This document shows, one piece after another, positions 1 through 9,041 of a stretch of 64,000 bases of DNA. The stretch covers positions 186,001 to 250,000 of the forward strand of contig NZ_NGNS01000001.1 in assembly GCF_002165625.1 (NCBI RefSeq), read 5' to 3'. Source of the stretch: Neiella marina (GTDB lineage: Bacteria; Pseudomonadota; Gammaproteobacteria; Enterobacterales; Neiellaceae). The notes beneath the pieces are model-generated. The model was not told the DNA's origin and did no database searches. It saw only the letters and a list, made by a program, of their open reading frames with translations. A program made the position numbers and the translations under genes. How positions within the stretch are numbered: position 1 is the first letter of the stretch; each line of letters opens with the position of its first letter.

Positions 1-2
1 AC

Positions 3-188
3 GATAAATATCAGGGCAAAGCACGCGATTTCCTTACCGCGGCAGTCGCAGAGGGCCTAATGATGTTGGTCGCCGGCCCCAATGTGTTGCGCTTTGCTCC
101 AGCATTGAACATCACTGAATCAGAAGTATCCGAAGGCATGGACGCACTTGAGCGAGCAGTCGCCAAAGTCTGCCAGTCGAGCGATTAA
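3..188 (+). CDS. astC: Acetylornithine/succinylornithine aminotransferase, C-terminal end only
   Basis: Only the last 61 codons are in the window; the gene runs in from the left edge. The tail reads GLMMLVAGPNVLRFAPALN, the conserved C-terminal block of class III PLP-dependent aminotransferases of the ArgD/AstC type. The family transfers an amino group between N-acetyl- or N-succinyl-ornithine and 2-oxoglutarate, in arginine synthesis or breakdown. It lies 17 bp upstream of astA, so the catabolic (AstC) role or a dual ArgD/AstC role is inferred from context. The active-site lysine lies outside the window, so AstC and ArgD cannot be told apart here. Confidence 0.85.
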   Translation, partial: DKYQGKARDFLTAAVAEGLMMLVAGPNVLRFAPALNITESEVSEGMDALERAVAKVCQSSD

Positions 189-205
189 TACAAGGAGTAA
201 CGCCG

Positions 206-1231
206 ATGCTAATTGTCCGACCGATTGAGAAAAGAGACTTTTCCGCATTACAAGCGATCGCAGAACAATCCGGCATTGGTTTTACCTCTCTGCCACAAAA
301 TGATGACTTGTTGCGGGCTAAGATTGACCGTTCAGTCAATTCATTTGCCGCCAAGGCTGAGCGCCCTGGTGACCAAGGGTACTTGTTTGTTGCCGAAGAT
401 ACCGACACTGGTGAAGTGGTTGGGACCGCTGGTATAGAGGCATCGGTCGGGCTGTCCGATGCCTTTTACCACTATCGCCTTGGCAGTGTGGTTCATTCAT
501 CTCCTGAGCTCGGTATTCACAAGACTGTTAAGACATTGAGCTTGTGCAATGACTTCACCGGTGCCGCCGAGCTTTGTACCTTGTTCTTAAAGAAAACTCA
601 CCGCATCGGCAGCAATGGCCGTCTGCTAGCGAAAAGCCGCTTCTTGTTCATGGCCAGCCATCCTCAACGATTTGGCGACACCGTCATTGCCGAGATGCGC
701 GGCGTCTCCGATGAAGAAGGTCGCTCACCGTTTTGGCAGTGGTTGCAAGAGCACTTTTTCGATCTCGATTTTCCAACAGCCGACTACCTCACCGGGATCG
801 GCGAGAAACGCTTTATCGCTGAGCTGATGCCGAAGTACCCGATTTACGTCAACTTACTGTCTCAGCAAGCTCAAGACGTTATCGGCAAGGTTCACCCGGC
901 CACCAAACCAGCCATTGCTATGCTGAAAAAAGAAGGTTTCCGCTTCAAGGATTACGTCGACATTTTCGATGCTGGTCCGACAGTGGAATGCCCGCTCGAT
1001 CAAATCGAAACCGTCCGCCAAAGTCAGGCGGTGATTATTCGTATCGGCGAACTCGCGGCTCCGCCAGTTGAATACCTGCTAGCCAACACACAGCTGACCC
1101 ATTACCGTGCCGGTTTAGTGAAAGCTCACCTGCACGATGGCGAGCTGTTTCTGGACACCGAGCAAGCCAATATTCTTGGACTATCTGATGGCGATGCTGC
1201 TCGCTGCTTCGCCATGCCCTGCAGTCAATAA
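206..1231 (+). CDS. astA: Arginine N-succinyltransferase AstA
   Basis: 341 aa, the usual AstA length. AstA moves the succinyl group of succinyl-CoA onto the alpha-amino group of arginine, the first step of the arginine succinyltransferase (AST) degradation pathway in the cytoplasm. The N-terminus ([20 protein letters not shown]) is the typical AstA start of this GNAT-fold family, and the internal stretch [20 protein letters not shown] is characteristic. The ATG is preceded by AAGGAG at 192-197, which fixes the start. It sits between the astC/argD tail and astD in one operon. Nothing looks truncated. Confidence 0.95.
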   Translation: MLIVRPIEKRDFSALQAIAEQSGIGFTSLPQNDDLLRAKIDRSVNSFAAKAERPGDQGYLFVAEDTDTGEVVGTAGIEASVGLSDAFYHYRLGSVVHSSPELGIHKTVKTLSLCNDFTGAAELCTLFLKKTHRIGSNGRLLAKSRFLFMASHPQRFGDTVIAEMRGVSDEEGRSPFWQWLQEHFFDLDFPTADYLTGIGEKRFIAELMPKYPIYVNLLSQQAQDVIGKVHPATKPAIAMLKKEGFRFKDYVDIFDAGPTVECPLDQIETVRQSQAVIIRIGELAAPPVEYLLANTQLTHYRAGLVKAHLHDGELFLDTEQANILGLSDGDAARCFAMPCSQ

Positions 1232-1251
1232 CTAAACATCCGAGGTTTTCC

Positions 1252-2736
1252 ATGTCCGACACTATTCAGATTACCGGCCAATCTTTTATCAATGGCCTAT
1301 GGCAAGACGGACAAGGACAGCTTCTCGAATCCTTCAGTCCCTCGAATCAGCAACTTGTACTCAGTGGCCAATGTGCCACCGATGAGCAAGTGGCAGAGGC
1401 GATGCGAGCGGCACGTGAAGCTAGTTTTGGCTGGGCGAATCGCTCAACCGATGAGCGCGTACAAATCGTCGATCGATTCGCAGAGCTGCTCGGCGAACAC
1501 AAACAACAACTTGGTGAGCTGATCGCGTTGGAAACCGGCAAACCACAATGGGAGAGTGCTACCGAAGCAGCCGCAATGATCGGTAAAGTAGCTATATCGA
1601 AGCAGGCATATAATGAACGCACCGGTTTCCGCTGCTCTGATATGCCTGTGGGCAAAGCCCATTTGCGCCATAAACCACATGGTGTTGTTGCGGTATTTGG
1701 TGCTTATAACTTTCCAGGTCATTTGCCAAACGGTCACATTATTCCCGCGTTGATCGCCGGTAACACAATTGTCTATAAACCGAGTGAACAAACGCCTGCG
1801 GTTGCCGAATATTACGTCAAACTCTGGCAGCAAGCAGGCTTACCTCAAGGGGTGTTGAATTTGCTGCAAGGTGCCGTTGCAACCGGGAAGGCAATTGCTC
1901 AACATCCAGCGATTGATGGCTTGTTCTTTACCGGCAGCTCAACGACTGGCCACAAGATACACCAACAGTTTGCCGCCCAACCGGGCAAAATCCTGGCCCT
2001 GGAAATGGGTGGTAATAATCCACTGATCGTTGCCGGAGTCAGTGATATTGATGCCGCCGTGCATGACATCGTCCAATCAGCCTTTATTTCTGCCGGTCAG
2101 CGCTGTACCTGTGCCCGCCGCTTATTGCTGCCAAGTAACGAACAAGGTGACGCCATCATGGCGCGCTTGCTGGAAGTGACCAAGCAAATCGTAGTGGATC
2201 GCCATGATGCCGACAGTCAGCCGTTTATGGGTTGTGTAATTTCAGCTCAGGCCGCAGATGCGGTATTGGCAGCTCAAGACAAGTTGCTGTCATTGGGTGC
2301 CAAAGCGTTACTCAAAGGCGAGCGTTTAGCGCTCGGTGACGCCTTTGTCAGCCCAGCAATCATTGATGTCACGAACGTTGAGGAATGCCCGGATGAAGAA
2401 TATTTTGGGCCGCTTTTACAAGTGTATCGTTACCACGCCTTTGATGACGCACTGGCGATTGCCAACAACACTCGTTTTGGCCTCTCTGCAGGCTTATTGG
2501 CAGACGATGGCGAACTCTATGAGGTGTTTTTCCGCCATATTCGCGCCGGTATAGTCAACTGGAACCGCCCCATCACTGGCGCCAGCTCAGCCGCGCCTTT
2601 CGGTGGTATCGGCGATAGTGGTAATCATCGCGCAAGTGCCTACTATGCCGCCGATTACTGTGCTTATCCCGTCGCTTCAGTCGAAGCTGAGAGCTGTCAG
2701 CTACCGGCAAACCTGAGCCCAGGCCTGACGTTCTAG
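1252..2736 (+). CDS. astD: N-succinylglutamate 5-semialdehyde dehydrogenase AstD
   Basis: 494 aa, full length for AstD, an NAD-dependent aldehyde dehydrogenase that oxidises succinylglutamate semialdehyde to succinylglutamate, the fourth AST step. Visible are the nucleotide-binding turn FTGSSTTG, the general-base Glu (about residue 251, in LEMGGNNP) and the catalytic Cys (about residue 285, in GQRCTC). It starts 20 bp after astA and is clearly co-transcribed. The remaining pathway genes, astB (dihydrolase) and astE (desuccinylase), do not follow; the next gene is a DUF1338 protein. astB and astE must lie elsewhere if the pathway is complete. Confidence 0.95.
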   Translation: MSDTIQITGQSFINGLWQDGQGQLLESFSPSNQQLVLSGQCATDEQVAEAMRAAREASFGWANRSTDERVQIVDRFAELLGEHKQQLGELIALETGKPQWESATEAAAMIGKVAISKQAYNERTGFRCSDMPVGKAHLRHKPHGVVAVFGAYNFPGHLPNGHIIPALIAGNTIVYKPSEQTPAVAEYYVKLWQQAGLPQGVLNLLQGAVATGKAIAQHPAIDGLFFTGSSTTGHKIHQQFAAQPGKILALEMGGNNPLIVAGVSDIDAAVHDIVQSAFISAGQRCTCARRLLLPSNEQGDAIMARLLEVTKQIVVDRHDADSQPFMGCVISAQAADAVLAAQDKLLSLGAKALLKGERLALGDAFVSPAIIDVTNVEECPDEEYFGPLLQVYRYHAFDDALAIANNTRFGLSAGLLADDGELYEVFFRHIRAGIVNWNRPITGASSAAPFGGIGDSGNHRASAYYAADYCAYPVASVEAESCQLPANLSPGLTF

Positions 2737-2772
2737 CAATAACGTTGAATTGTTACTTAAGGAGGTGCCGAC

Positions 2773-3579
2773 ATGAGCACTGCAACAACCAACTGGCAAC
2801 AGATTTTTGACGCCCTATGGCAGCAGTATCTCAAAGTAACACCGTCGGCACTGGCAATTCACCAGTTACTCAGCGCTGATAGCACCATTCATAACGACCA
2901 TATCGCGCTTCGTACCTTCAATGTTAAGCCCGTTGGGCTTGACGCATTGGCAGCACCTTTCGAGAGAATTGGTTATCAAGCGAAAGGAGATTACCAGTTC
3001 AAAGCCAAAAAACTGCGAGCCAAACACTACGAGCACCCAGATCCGCTGGCACCCAAGGTGTTCATTAGTGAGTTATTGGTCGAACAGTGCTCAGCACAGC
3101 TTCAGGCCATTGTCAGCAGCTTGATTTCGCAACTAAGTGAGGATTTGACGGACTCAGCTAGCTGGGTGCATAGCGGGCGACCTTGGCAAGTCTCTACCGA
3201 GCAGTACCACCAGCTGATTGACGAAAGTGAGTATGCTGGCTGGCTTGCCGCTTGGGGTTATCGCGCCAATCACTTCACCGTCAATGTCAATAAACTGAGA
3301 GAAAGCCCTGAGCTTGCAGAGGTCAATGCACGGCTTCAAGCTGCAGGCTTTGTTCTTAACGGTAGCGGCGGCTTAATTAAAGGATCACCAGCTGAGTTAC
3401 TCGAACAATCCAGTACTATGGCTGATCAAGCCAGTTGTCAGTTCAGCGATGGCGAGCTAACTATACCCAGCTGCTTTTATGAGTTTGCTAAGCGTTATCC
3501 GATGACAAATGGTGAATTGTATTCAGGTTTTGTCGCCGCGTCAGCGGACAAAATATTTGAGTCTACCCATCATTCGTAG
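2773..3579 (+). CDS. DUF1338 (2-oxoadipate dioxygenase/decarboxylase-like) protein
   Basis: 268 aa. It resembles the DUF1338 family, whose studied member HglS converts 2-oxoadipate to D-2-hydroxyglutarate in lysine breakdown using a non-haem metal. Candidate metal ligands are present: His43 (NDHIALRTF), His167 (RANHFTVN) and Glu237 (CFYEFAKRYP), matching the family's His-His-Glu pattern. A near-perfect Shine-Dalgarno AAGGAGGT at 2759-2766 sits 6 bp before the ATG, so it is translated strongly although only 36 bp follow astD. Placement in the AST operon suggests a role in amino-acid catabolism, but the substrate here is inference. It is shorter than HglS, as are other single-domain members. 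Confidence 0.82.
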   Translation: MSTATTNWQQIFDALWQQYLKVTPSALAIHQLLSADSTIHNDHIALRTFNVKPVGLDALAAPFERIGYQAKGDYQFKAKKLRAKHYEHPDPLAPKVFISELLVEQCSAQLQAIVSSLISQLSEDLTDSASWVHSGRPWQVSTEQYHQLIDESEYAGWLAAWGYRANHFTVNVNKLRESPELAEVNARLQAAGFVLNGSGGLIKGSPAELLEQSSTMADQASCQFSDGELTIPSCFYEFAKRYPMTNGELYSGFVAASADKIFESTHHS

Positions 3580-3583
3580 GCGC

Positions 3584-3850
3584 TCATCTGCGACGTGAGA
3601 AGTATTGCTTAATCAAGTTTCGAAACGGCTGATCAAATAAGTAAAAGGCAAGGTAGTAGGCCAGATAGCCGATCACAATGGCAGCTTCGTTTATCAACAA
3701 ACTCGCTGGATAGGCCGCGCCAAACCCTGCCAATAGCGACAGCGGTAAATGAACGGCAAAGGTTCTAAATGGCATGCCTTGCTGTTGTGTCGCTGACGCA
3801 ATCAACGGCACCAACAATAAAAACGCAAACAGCATCTGCATTGGCAACAC
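3584..3850 (-). CDS. Small predicted inner-membrane protein of unknown function
   Basis: 88 aa with about three hydrophobic segments (roughly residues 3-19, 32-50 and 52-72) and a basic tail ending FSRRR. I do not recognise a family. It is convergent with the DUF1338 gene, with only 4 bp between the stops, and lies just before the crp terminator on the same strand as crp. The hydrophobic periodicity and compact intergenic placement make it likely to be a real gene, but no motif supports a function. Without homologues, chance ORF status cannot be fully excluded. Confidence 0.55.
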   Translation of the reverse strand: MLPMQMLFAFLLLVPLIASATQQQGMPFRTFAVHLPLSLLAGFGAAYPASLLINEAAIVIGYLAYYLAFYLFDQPFRNLIKQYFSRRR

Positions 3851-3889
3851 TCCAATAGGCTGCGCGATGATGAACGACTAGAAATAGAA

Positions 3890-3913
3890 AAACACCCGCC
3901 GAAGCGGGTGTTT
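3890..3913 (-). terminator. Rho-independent terminator of crp
   Basis: Ten-bp perfect stem (AAACACCCGC/GCGGGTGTTT) with a 4-nt loop, 13 bp beyond the crp stop. On the minus strand it is followed by TTTCTATTTC, giving a U-rich tail. It also separates crp from the 88-aa gene. Confidence 0.85.
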
Positions 3914-3925
3914 CATCAGAAGTGT

Positions 3926-4561
3926 CTAGCGAGTGCCAAATACCACGATGGTCTTACCATGGGCATGAATCAACTCTTGCTCTTCAAGCATCTTCAAAAT
4001 TCGACCGACGGTTTCACGAGAACAACCAACAATCTGGCCAATCTCCTGTCGAGTGATTTTAATTTGCATGCCATCTGGGTGAGTCATCGCATCTGGTTGC
4101 TTCGCAAGGTGAAGCAAAGTTTGTGCGATACGACCGGCAACATCCAAGAATGCCAAGTTACCCACCTTCTGGCTGGTACTTTGCAGACGACGCGCCATCT
4201 GAGATGACAAGCGCATCAGAATTTCTGGATTAACCTGAATCAGCTGACGGAATTTCTTGTATGAAATTTCAGCAACTTCGCAAGCCGCCTTGGCTCGAAC
4301 CCAAGCGGTACGCTCTGGCTCTTCTTCAAACAAGCCAAGTTCACCAATGAAGTCGCCCTGATTGAGATAGGACAGAATCATTTCTTTGCCTTCTTCATCC
4401 TTAATAAGAACGGCAACAGAACCTTTGATGATGTAGTAAAGCGTATCGGCTTTTTCACCTGCGTGGATAAGTGTGCTTTTTGCTGGATACTTGTGAATAT
4501 GACAATGAGATAGGAACCACTCCAAAGTTGGATCCGGTTGTGGTTTCGCAATAATGGCCAT
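3926..4561 (-). CDS. crp: cAMP receptor protein CRP (catabolite activator)
   Basis: 211 aa, almost the E. coli length. The N-terminal cyclic-nucleotide domain (about 1-135) holds the phosphate-binding cassette [15 protein letters not shown] with Gly73, Glu74 and Arg84. Thr85 replaces the E. coli Ser83, and Thr129-Ser130 match the adenine contacts. The C-terminal winged HTH (about 171-192, [19 protein letters not shown]) keeps the recognition residues Arg182, Glu183 and Arg187. It should therefore bind the classic TGTGA-N6-TCACA sites. A clear Shine-Dalgarno (AAGGAGCTC) precedes the ATG. Its ligand-producing partner cyaA is in the same window at 41-43.5 kb. Neighbours prkB and yheU match the E. 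coli crp region, with a chemoreceptor gene inserted between. Confidence 0.97.
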   Translation of the reverse strand: MAIIAKPQPDPTLEWFLSHCHIHKYPAKSTLIHAGEKADTLYYIIKGSVAVLIKDEEGKEMILSYLNQGDFIGELGLFEEEPERTAWVRAKAACEVAEISYKKFRQLIQVNPEILMRLSSQMARRLQSTSQKVGNLAFLDVAGRIAQTLLHLAKQPDAMTHPDGMQIKITRQEIGQIVGCSRETVGRILKMLEEQELIHAHGKTIVVFGTR

Positions 4562-4976
4562 ATGAGCTCCTTATAATTTTGATGGTTTCCCCCGAGCGCC
4601 GCAATACGTAGTGCATCATGCATCAAGACTGCGACTTCTGAACCATAGCTCGCCTAGCCACTAAAACTAACACAGTTTTTAATCAGCAAACCAGCCTAAA
4701 AGCCGGAAAAAGTTGATTAAATTGTCACTTAATTAACCCTTCAGCATAAAACCTGAATGAATGTGGGTAAAAACCGCTCAGGCAACACCAGGTGAGGCCT
4801 TAGTTGGCGGTAACAAAAGCACGATTAGAGCTTTTACTCTTTATAAATGATGCCAATTTGATAACAAATCGTACTTTTAGGTTGCTAATCTTGGTTAGTT
4901 AAAAATAACGAAACCGGTTTATACAAGGTCCAGTTCACACTATTCGAAAGCGCCCCTTCATTTCATTGATCAATCT

Positions 4977-4984
4977 GCCGACAA
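4977..4984 (+). promoter_or_regulatory. Possible sigma-28 (FliA) -10 element upstream of the MCP gene
   Basis: GCCGACAA matches 7 of 8 bases of the flagellar sigma-28 -10 element GCCGATAA, about 160 bp before the MCP start. The expected TAAA-like -35 at the right spacing is poor (TCAT), so this is weak. Chemoreceptor genes are often FliA-dependent. Confidence 0.25.
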
Positions 4985-5023
4985 AAATCAGAATCGTCTT
5001 TAAATGAGTTAGTTAGTTCTCAC

Positions 5024-5083
5024 TTCCCAACTCAAAAAAAGCGAATATTTTCTTCTGTACTAAGCTTCCTCTGTAGTTGGGAA
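5024..5083 (+). repeat. Inverted repeat in the MCP leader
   Basis: TTCCCAACT (5024-5032) and AGTTGGGAA (5075-5083) are perfect 9-bp complements separated by 42 bp, ending about 60 bp before the MCP ATG. In RNA this would form a long hairpin in the 5' leader; in DNA the arms could be paired operator half-sites. Function unknown. Confidence 0.5.
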
Positions 5084-5144
5084 AGTATGGAAATTGCGTC
5101 AGATTGGATGACGTCGGGATGTATTGGTTGAAAGGCAATAAATC

Positions 5145-7145
5145 ATGAATATGACGTTTATTCAGCGCACCTATTTGAGCTTTGGCGTGCTGGTATTTAT
5201 TTTGCTCCTGACAGGCTTGGTAAACTATTACTTGCTGTCGCGCTTCAATGACGGGGTTGAGCAGATTGCCCATGAGGAGATCCCAAGCCTCAAGTCCAGT
5301 TATAGCTTTTACAGCTTGCTGCAAACCAGCAATCAAATTGTGTCCGACGCACTGGCTGAGAACACCGTAGAAATGCTGGAACAGTCAAAAGCATCCTATG
5401 AATTAGCAAGCGAACAAGCAGAGCAAGAACTCGAACGCCTATCCCAGCAAGGCAGCACTGAACTACTTACCAGCTTACAAACCACCCTTCCTGAGTTGCA
5501 GCGCATCTCGGAACTGATGCTCAGCGAACATGGCAAGCTCATTGAATTGGAGAAAAAGAACTCTGAGGACATTCGCGGCATGCTGTTGGAAATGGCGCGT
5601 TTTAAGCAGCACCTGCTTGCTAAGAGCTATGCCATCGCCGATGACTACGTGCGTTGGAGTTTCAATGAACTGCTCAACCCGTTCGAGCAATCTGAAGTGT
5701 TGCTGATGAAAGCGATCAACGCCGCCAATCAAAAATCCATTACCTTCTCAGGTGGTCGAATTGAAAAACTAGCGCCAGTGCTCGATGAGAAATTCGGTAA
5801 CTTGATTGATGAAATGGCCATTTATCAGGATTCTAGAACCGACTACAGAGCTGAATTCGAACCCAGATGGCAAGCGATAAAAAAAGACATTGTCTTGTCA
5901 CAGGGTGGTGCATTTGGTCAGTTTCAGGCACTGGTACAAATGCGCGATAAAAATACTGAGCACAAACAACGCTTGTATGAGCTGCAACAACAAGCTGGTG
6001 ATGCTGTGAAGCAAATGATTGCCGAAGCAGATGGTCGAGTTGACAAGGCCTCTGCCAGTGTTGCTAAGCAATACGTGCGTGGTATCAGCATCACTGTTAT
6101 TGCTGTGCTTGCTTCGGTCGCTATTGGTTTGCTAGTCGGTTTCCGTATTAGTCAGCTGCTTCGTAGAGCTGTTCGCAATGTTGGCGGCGCGCTGGAAGAT
6201 CTTAGCAGTGGCGACATGACGGCTCGCTCAAGCTACACCGCCGCTGACGAATTTGGTGAGATTGGCGATGATGTGAACCAGCTCGCTGAGCGCATGCAGC
6301 GTTCATTGAGTGAAATATCCTCAACGTCTGCTCGCCTGAGTGAATTAGCACAAAGCAATAGCCACCTTTGTACCGACGCTGAGCAGCGGCAGATGAGCCA
6401 GTCTCAAAACATCGCCATGCTAGCGACCGCGATGGTAGAAATGGAGGCGTCATTTGCCGAAGTAGCACAATTGGCCTGTGACACCGCTGAACAAGTCGCC
6501 AGCGTTGAGAAATCGGCGACTTTGGGTAGCGAAATCATGGCTCAAACAATCCAGAGCACCAATGTGGTATCCGGTGAGCTGGAAAGTAGCGTGGAACGTA
6601 TTCGAGATGTCGAGCACTACAGTGAACAGATCGGCGATATTTTGAGTGTCATTCGCGGTGTCGCTGAACAAACCAACTTGCTCGCACTGAACGCTGCAAT
6701 TGAGGCCGCTAGGGCCGGAGAACAAGGTCGCGGTTTTGCCGTTGTCGCTGATGAGGTCCGCCACTTGGCGCAACGTACTGCTGAATCAACCACTGAAATT
6801 CAGCAACGTATCGAGAACCTACAGCAAAGTATCGACGGCGCCGGTAAGGTAGTCCGGGAGGCGCAAAACAGTATGGAGCGCAATCTTGAGAAAGTGTCCG
6901 ACGCCGACAGCGCCATGGGCACTATTCAAGCAGCGGTTTCTCAGATCACCGATATGGCGGCACAGATCAGCGCTGCCACTGAAGAGCAGCGTGTCACCTC
7001 GCAAGATATGACACGCACCGTCAATGAGGTCAGTGATACGGCCGACGCCAACTCACAATTAATCAGTCAAGTCAGCAATGCCAGTGAGCAGCAAGCCACC
7101 ATGGCAGAAGAGCAACAGCAATTGATATCTCATTACAAGGTTTAG
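5145..7145 (+). CDS. Methyl-accepting chemotaxis protein (666 aa)
   Basis: Classic transmembrane chemoreceptor: TM1 at about residues 10-30, a long periplasmic helical domain (about 31-310), TM2 at about 313-335, HAMP (about 335-390), then the cytoplasmic signalling hairpin. The hairpin tip ([20 protein letters not shown]) binds CheA/CheW. The ligand domain is rich in helices and Glu/Gln and has no Cache signature, so it may be a helical-bundle sensor; its ligand is unknown. No CheR-binding NWETF-type pentapeptide is seen at the C-terminus (ends HYKV). It is transcribed alone between crp and a bidirectional terminator. Regulation may involve the leader repeat noted above. Confidence 0.93.
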   Translation: MNMTFIQRTYLSFGVLVFILLLTGLVNYYLLSRFNDGVEQIAHEEIPSLKSSYSFYSLLQTSNQIVSDALAENTVEMLEQSKASYELASEQAEQELERLSQQGSTELLTSLQTTLPELQRISELMLSEHGKLIELEKKNSEDIRGMLLEMARFKQHLLAKSYAIADDYVRWSFNELLNPFEQSEVLLMKAINAANQKSITFSGGRIEKLAPVLDEKFGNLIDEMAIYQDSRTDYRAEFEPRWQAIKKDIVLSQGGAFGQFQALVQMRDKNTEHKQRLYELQQQAGDAVKQMIAEADGRVDKASASVAKQYVRGISITVIAVLASVAIGLLVGFRISQLLRRAVRNVGGALEDLSSGDMTARSSYTAADEFGEIGDDVNQLAERMQRSLSEISSTSARLSELAQSNSHLCTDAEQRQMSQSQNIAMLATAMVEMEASFAEVAQLACDTAEQVASVEKSATLGSEIMAQTIQSTNVVSGELESSVERIRDVEHYSEQIGDILSVIRGVAEQTNLLALNAAIEAARAGEQGRGFAVVADEVRHLAQRTAESTTEIQQRIENLQQSIDGAGKVVREAQNSMERNLEKVSDADSAMGTIQAAVSQITDMAAQISAATEEQRVTSQDMTRTVNEVSDTADANSQLISQVSNASEQQATMAEEQQQLISHYKV

Positions 7146-7160
7146 TAAAAAGCACTGATA

Positions 7161-7187
7161 AAAAAACGGCCTAAGTGGCCGTTTTTT
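7161..7187. terminator. Bidirectional terminator between MCP and prkB
   Basis: ACGGCC (7166-7171) and GGCCGT (7177-7182) form a stem flanked by an A-run on the left and a T-run on the right (A6/T7). It serves the MCP gene on the plus strand and prkB on the minus strand. Confidence 0.85.
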
Positions 7188-7212
7188 TCGCAGATAGCAA
7201 AAGCAATTGCTA

Positions 7213-8091
7213 TCAGTACTCCATGGCTTGGCGCTTTTTCTCCAGCAGCTCATCAAGCAAAGGTGTTAAAATCAGCTCCATTGCAAAGCCCATTTTGCCT
7301 CCTGGCACAACCAACACATTCAATCGCGACATAAACGAGCCATCGATCATCTGCAGCAAGTATGGGAAATCAATGCCTCTTGTCTCTTGGAAGCGGATCA
7401 CCACAAAGCTCTCATCAAGCGACGGAATGTTCTTGGCGGCAAAGGGGTTTGACGTATCGACCGTTGGTACCCGTTGAAAGTTAATGTGGGTGCGAGAAAA
7501 CTGCGGCGTAATGTAACGCACATAATCTTCCATACTGCGCAGAATAGACTGGGTCACTGCTTCTCTGGAGTGACCGCGTTCAGTGGTATCGCGAATGATT
7601 TTTTGGGTCCACTCTAGGTTGATGATCGGCACCATTCCAACCAACAAATCAACATGTTGAGCAACGTTGTGTTGCTCCGTTACCACGCCACCATGTAGCC
7701 CTTCGTAATAGAGTAAATCAGTATCTTCGGGTAAATCTTCCCACGGCGTAAATGTGCCTGGCATCTGATTGTATGGCACCGCTTCATCAAAGCTATGGAG
7801 GTAACGCCGCACTTGCCCCATACCACTATCACCATAGCTCTTGAAGAAAGTTTCTAACTGACCAAAATCATTGGCCTCTGGGCCAAAGTAGCTGATGTGC
7901 TTACCTTGTTCTTGCGCCTTGCGAATCGCCATGTCCATCTCTGCGCGAGAGTAGCGGTGAAAACTATCACCTTCGACCAGCGCAGCATTGATGTTGCGAT
8001 GACGGAACATGTGTTCAAACGCAGTGCTGGTGGTGGTGGTGCCAGCGCCAGAAGAACCGGTAATGGCAATAATGGGGTGTTTGACCGACAT
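7213..8091 (-). CDS. prkB: Phosphoribulokinase-like protein PrkB
   Basis: 292 aa from the ATG at 8091, matching E. coli PrkB in length and order (MSVKHPIIAITGSSGAGTTT at the start). The longer upstream frame to 8199 is rejected because AAGG precedes the 8091 ATG and the extension has no family similarity. It is a P-loop kinase of the PRK/uridine kinase superfamily; the usual Walker A lysine is a threonine (GSSGAGTTT), which is normal in PrkB. The physiological substrate is not settled; there is no Calvin cycle context. It lies downstream of yheU on the same strand, as in E. coli near crp. Confidence 0.93.
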   Translation of the reverse strand: MSVKHPIIAITGSSGAGTTTTSTAFEHMFRHRNINAALVEGDSFHRYSRAEMDMAIRKAQEQGKHISYFGPEANDFGQLETFFKSYGDSGMGQVRRYLHSFDEAVPYNQMPGTFTPWEDLPEDTDLLYYEGLHGGVVTEQHNVAQHVDLLVGMVPIINLEWTQKIIRDTTERGHSREAVTQSILRSMEDYVRYITPQFSRTHINFQRVPTVDTSNPFAAKNIPSLDESFVVIRFQETRGIDFPYLLQMIDGSFMSRLNVLVVPGGKMGFAMELILTPLLDELLEKKRQAMEY

Positions 8092-8146
8092 AAGAGGCCT
8101 TGTTGTCGAGATTCTGGCCTTATTGTTGACAGCGTAACAAGGGAAA

Positions 8147-8383
8147 TCAAGTATCGGGTGTTTGTTGAGCCTTGAGCTGCTCCGCAGGAATAATATCAAC
8201 GCTCTCGTGCAACTCGGAATAGATCAGTACCGCAGAGCCCTGTCGAAGCTGCTCAAGCACTTGCTCAACCTTGTCGGTCAATGAAGCTTCTTCATCACCG
8301 TAATCAGTCCCTTCACGAAGTACGAAAGACTCTGCGATGGCGTAAAGCGTATCAGCATTGAGTTGATCAATAGGTATTTGCAT
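8147..8383 (-). CDS. yheU: YheU family (UPF0270) protein
   Basis: 78 aa. The pattern IPIDQLNADTLYAIAESFVL followed by REGTDYG and then YSELHESVDIIP is the hallmark of UPF0270/YheU, a small conserved gammaproteobacterial protein of unknown function. It sits directly upstream of prkB on the same strand, the E. coli order (yheT-yheU-prkB), though yheT is not present here. No catalytic motif is visible; it is probably cytoplasmic. Confidence 0.9.
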   Translation of the reverse strand: MQIPIDQLNADTLYAIAESFVLREGTDYGDEEASLTDKVEQVLEQLRQGSAVLIYSELHESVDIIPAEQLKAQQTPDT

Positions 8384-8463
8384 GGAGCCGATGTGGGTAG
8401 TGATGAACCTGCAACAACACTACCCGAATGATTGAGCGGGCGATAGTAGCAATCGCCAACCAA

Positions 8464-8958
8464 TTAGATTTGATTATCGATGATTTGACCCAACGTCGGG
8501 TTAGACTCTGAGCCTTGCTGCGTTGCGTTATACAGCGATGTCGGCGTTTGGTTACCGGTAGCCGTTCGATATTGCTGCTCAGTGAGCTGAATATCATCGG
8601 GGGTAATGGTATTGCTATCGCGCGATGCTTCGCCATTGGTCGCCGAAGTGACGTAGGCGTCAATCACACGTTGGGTTTGATTATAGTCAGCCACTGTAGT
8701 TGCTGCTTGGCGTTGGGCATCCTGAACGTTTTGCTCACGCTGAGCGATCTCATTTTGCCGCGCTTCAACCTGATCAATCAGCTCTCGTTGTTGTTCTGGG
8801 CTGAGTTGTGGCCGCTCATTTTCTGGAATACCAGCAACGGGAGGCTCGACCTGAGGACGCTCTGGAGTAACTGCTGGCTGCTGGCGATTGGTCGCAACTG
8901 TTTGTTGTTGCGTAAATAAAGCGGCGCTACTGGCCGAAGAGATACTGGTCATGGTCAC
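8464..8958 (-). CDS. Unknown Gln-rich, low-complexity protein
   Basis: 164 aa, not recognised. The N-terminus is Ser/Ala/Thr-rich (MTMTSISSASSAALF), followed by a Pro/Gln/Glu segment, a predicted helix with heptad character at about residues 50-95 (SPEQQRELIDQVEARQNEIA) and a Thr/Gln-rich end. No signal peptide or membrane segment is evident. A good Shine-Dalgarno (AGGAGTGACC) precedes the ATG, which supports translation. The neighbours are yheU and yheS, so it interrupts an otherwise conserved block. The Ser-rich start plus helix resembles small flagellum- or surface-associated accessory proteins, but that is a loose impression only. Confidence 0.6.
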   Translation of the reverse strand: MTMTSISSASSAALFTQQQTVATNRQQPAVTPERPQVEPPVAGIPENERPQLSPEQQRELIDQVEARQNEIAQREQNVQDAQRQAATTVADYNQTQRVIDAYVTSATNGEASRDSNTITPDDIQLTEQQYRTATGNQTPTSLYNATQQGSESNPTLGQIIDNQI

Positions 8959-9041
8959 TCCTAAACTACAGGCTTGTGCTGGTTCGACTATTAATTATAC
9001 AAAAGGTTCATCGATCTAGCACTTAATTGGCTAAAAAACAT

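Larger units (their letters stand above)
4562..5144. other. Divergent intergenic region between crp and the 666-aa MCP gene
   Basis: 583 bp without a supportable gene. It must hold the crp promoter (minus strand) and the MCP promoter (plus strand). It is AT-rich, with several poor matches to sigma-70 boxes but none convincing. I see no CRP consensus site. A sigma-28-like -10 and a 9-bp inverted repeat in the MCP leader are listed separately. Short ORFs here have no coding look. Confidence 0.6.

Noticed and set aside
1444-1833. 129-aa minus-strand ORF inside astD
   Set aside because: Shadow of a fully conserved aldehyde dehydrogenase frame.
4378-4626. 82-aa minus-strand ORF overlapping the crp start
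   Set aside because: Out of frame with crp across its conserved N-terminus; no ribosome site or similarity.
4562-5144. CRP autoregulatory site or tRNA in the crp upstream gap
   Set aside because: No TGTGA-N6-TCACA match better than chance and no cloverleaf or T-loop (TTCRA) pattern was seen.
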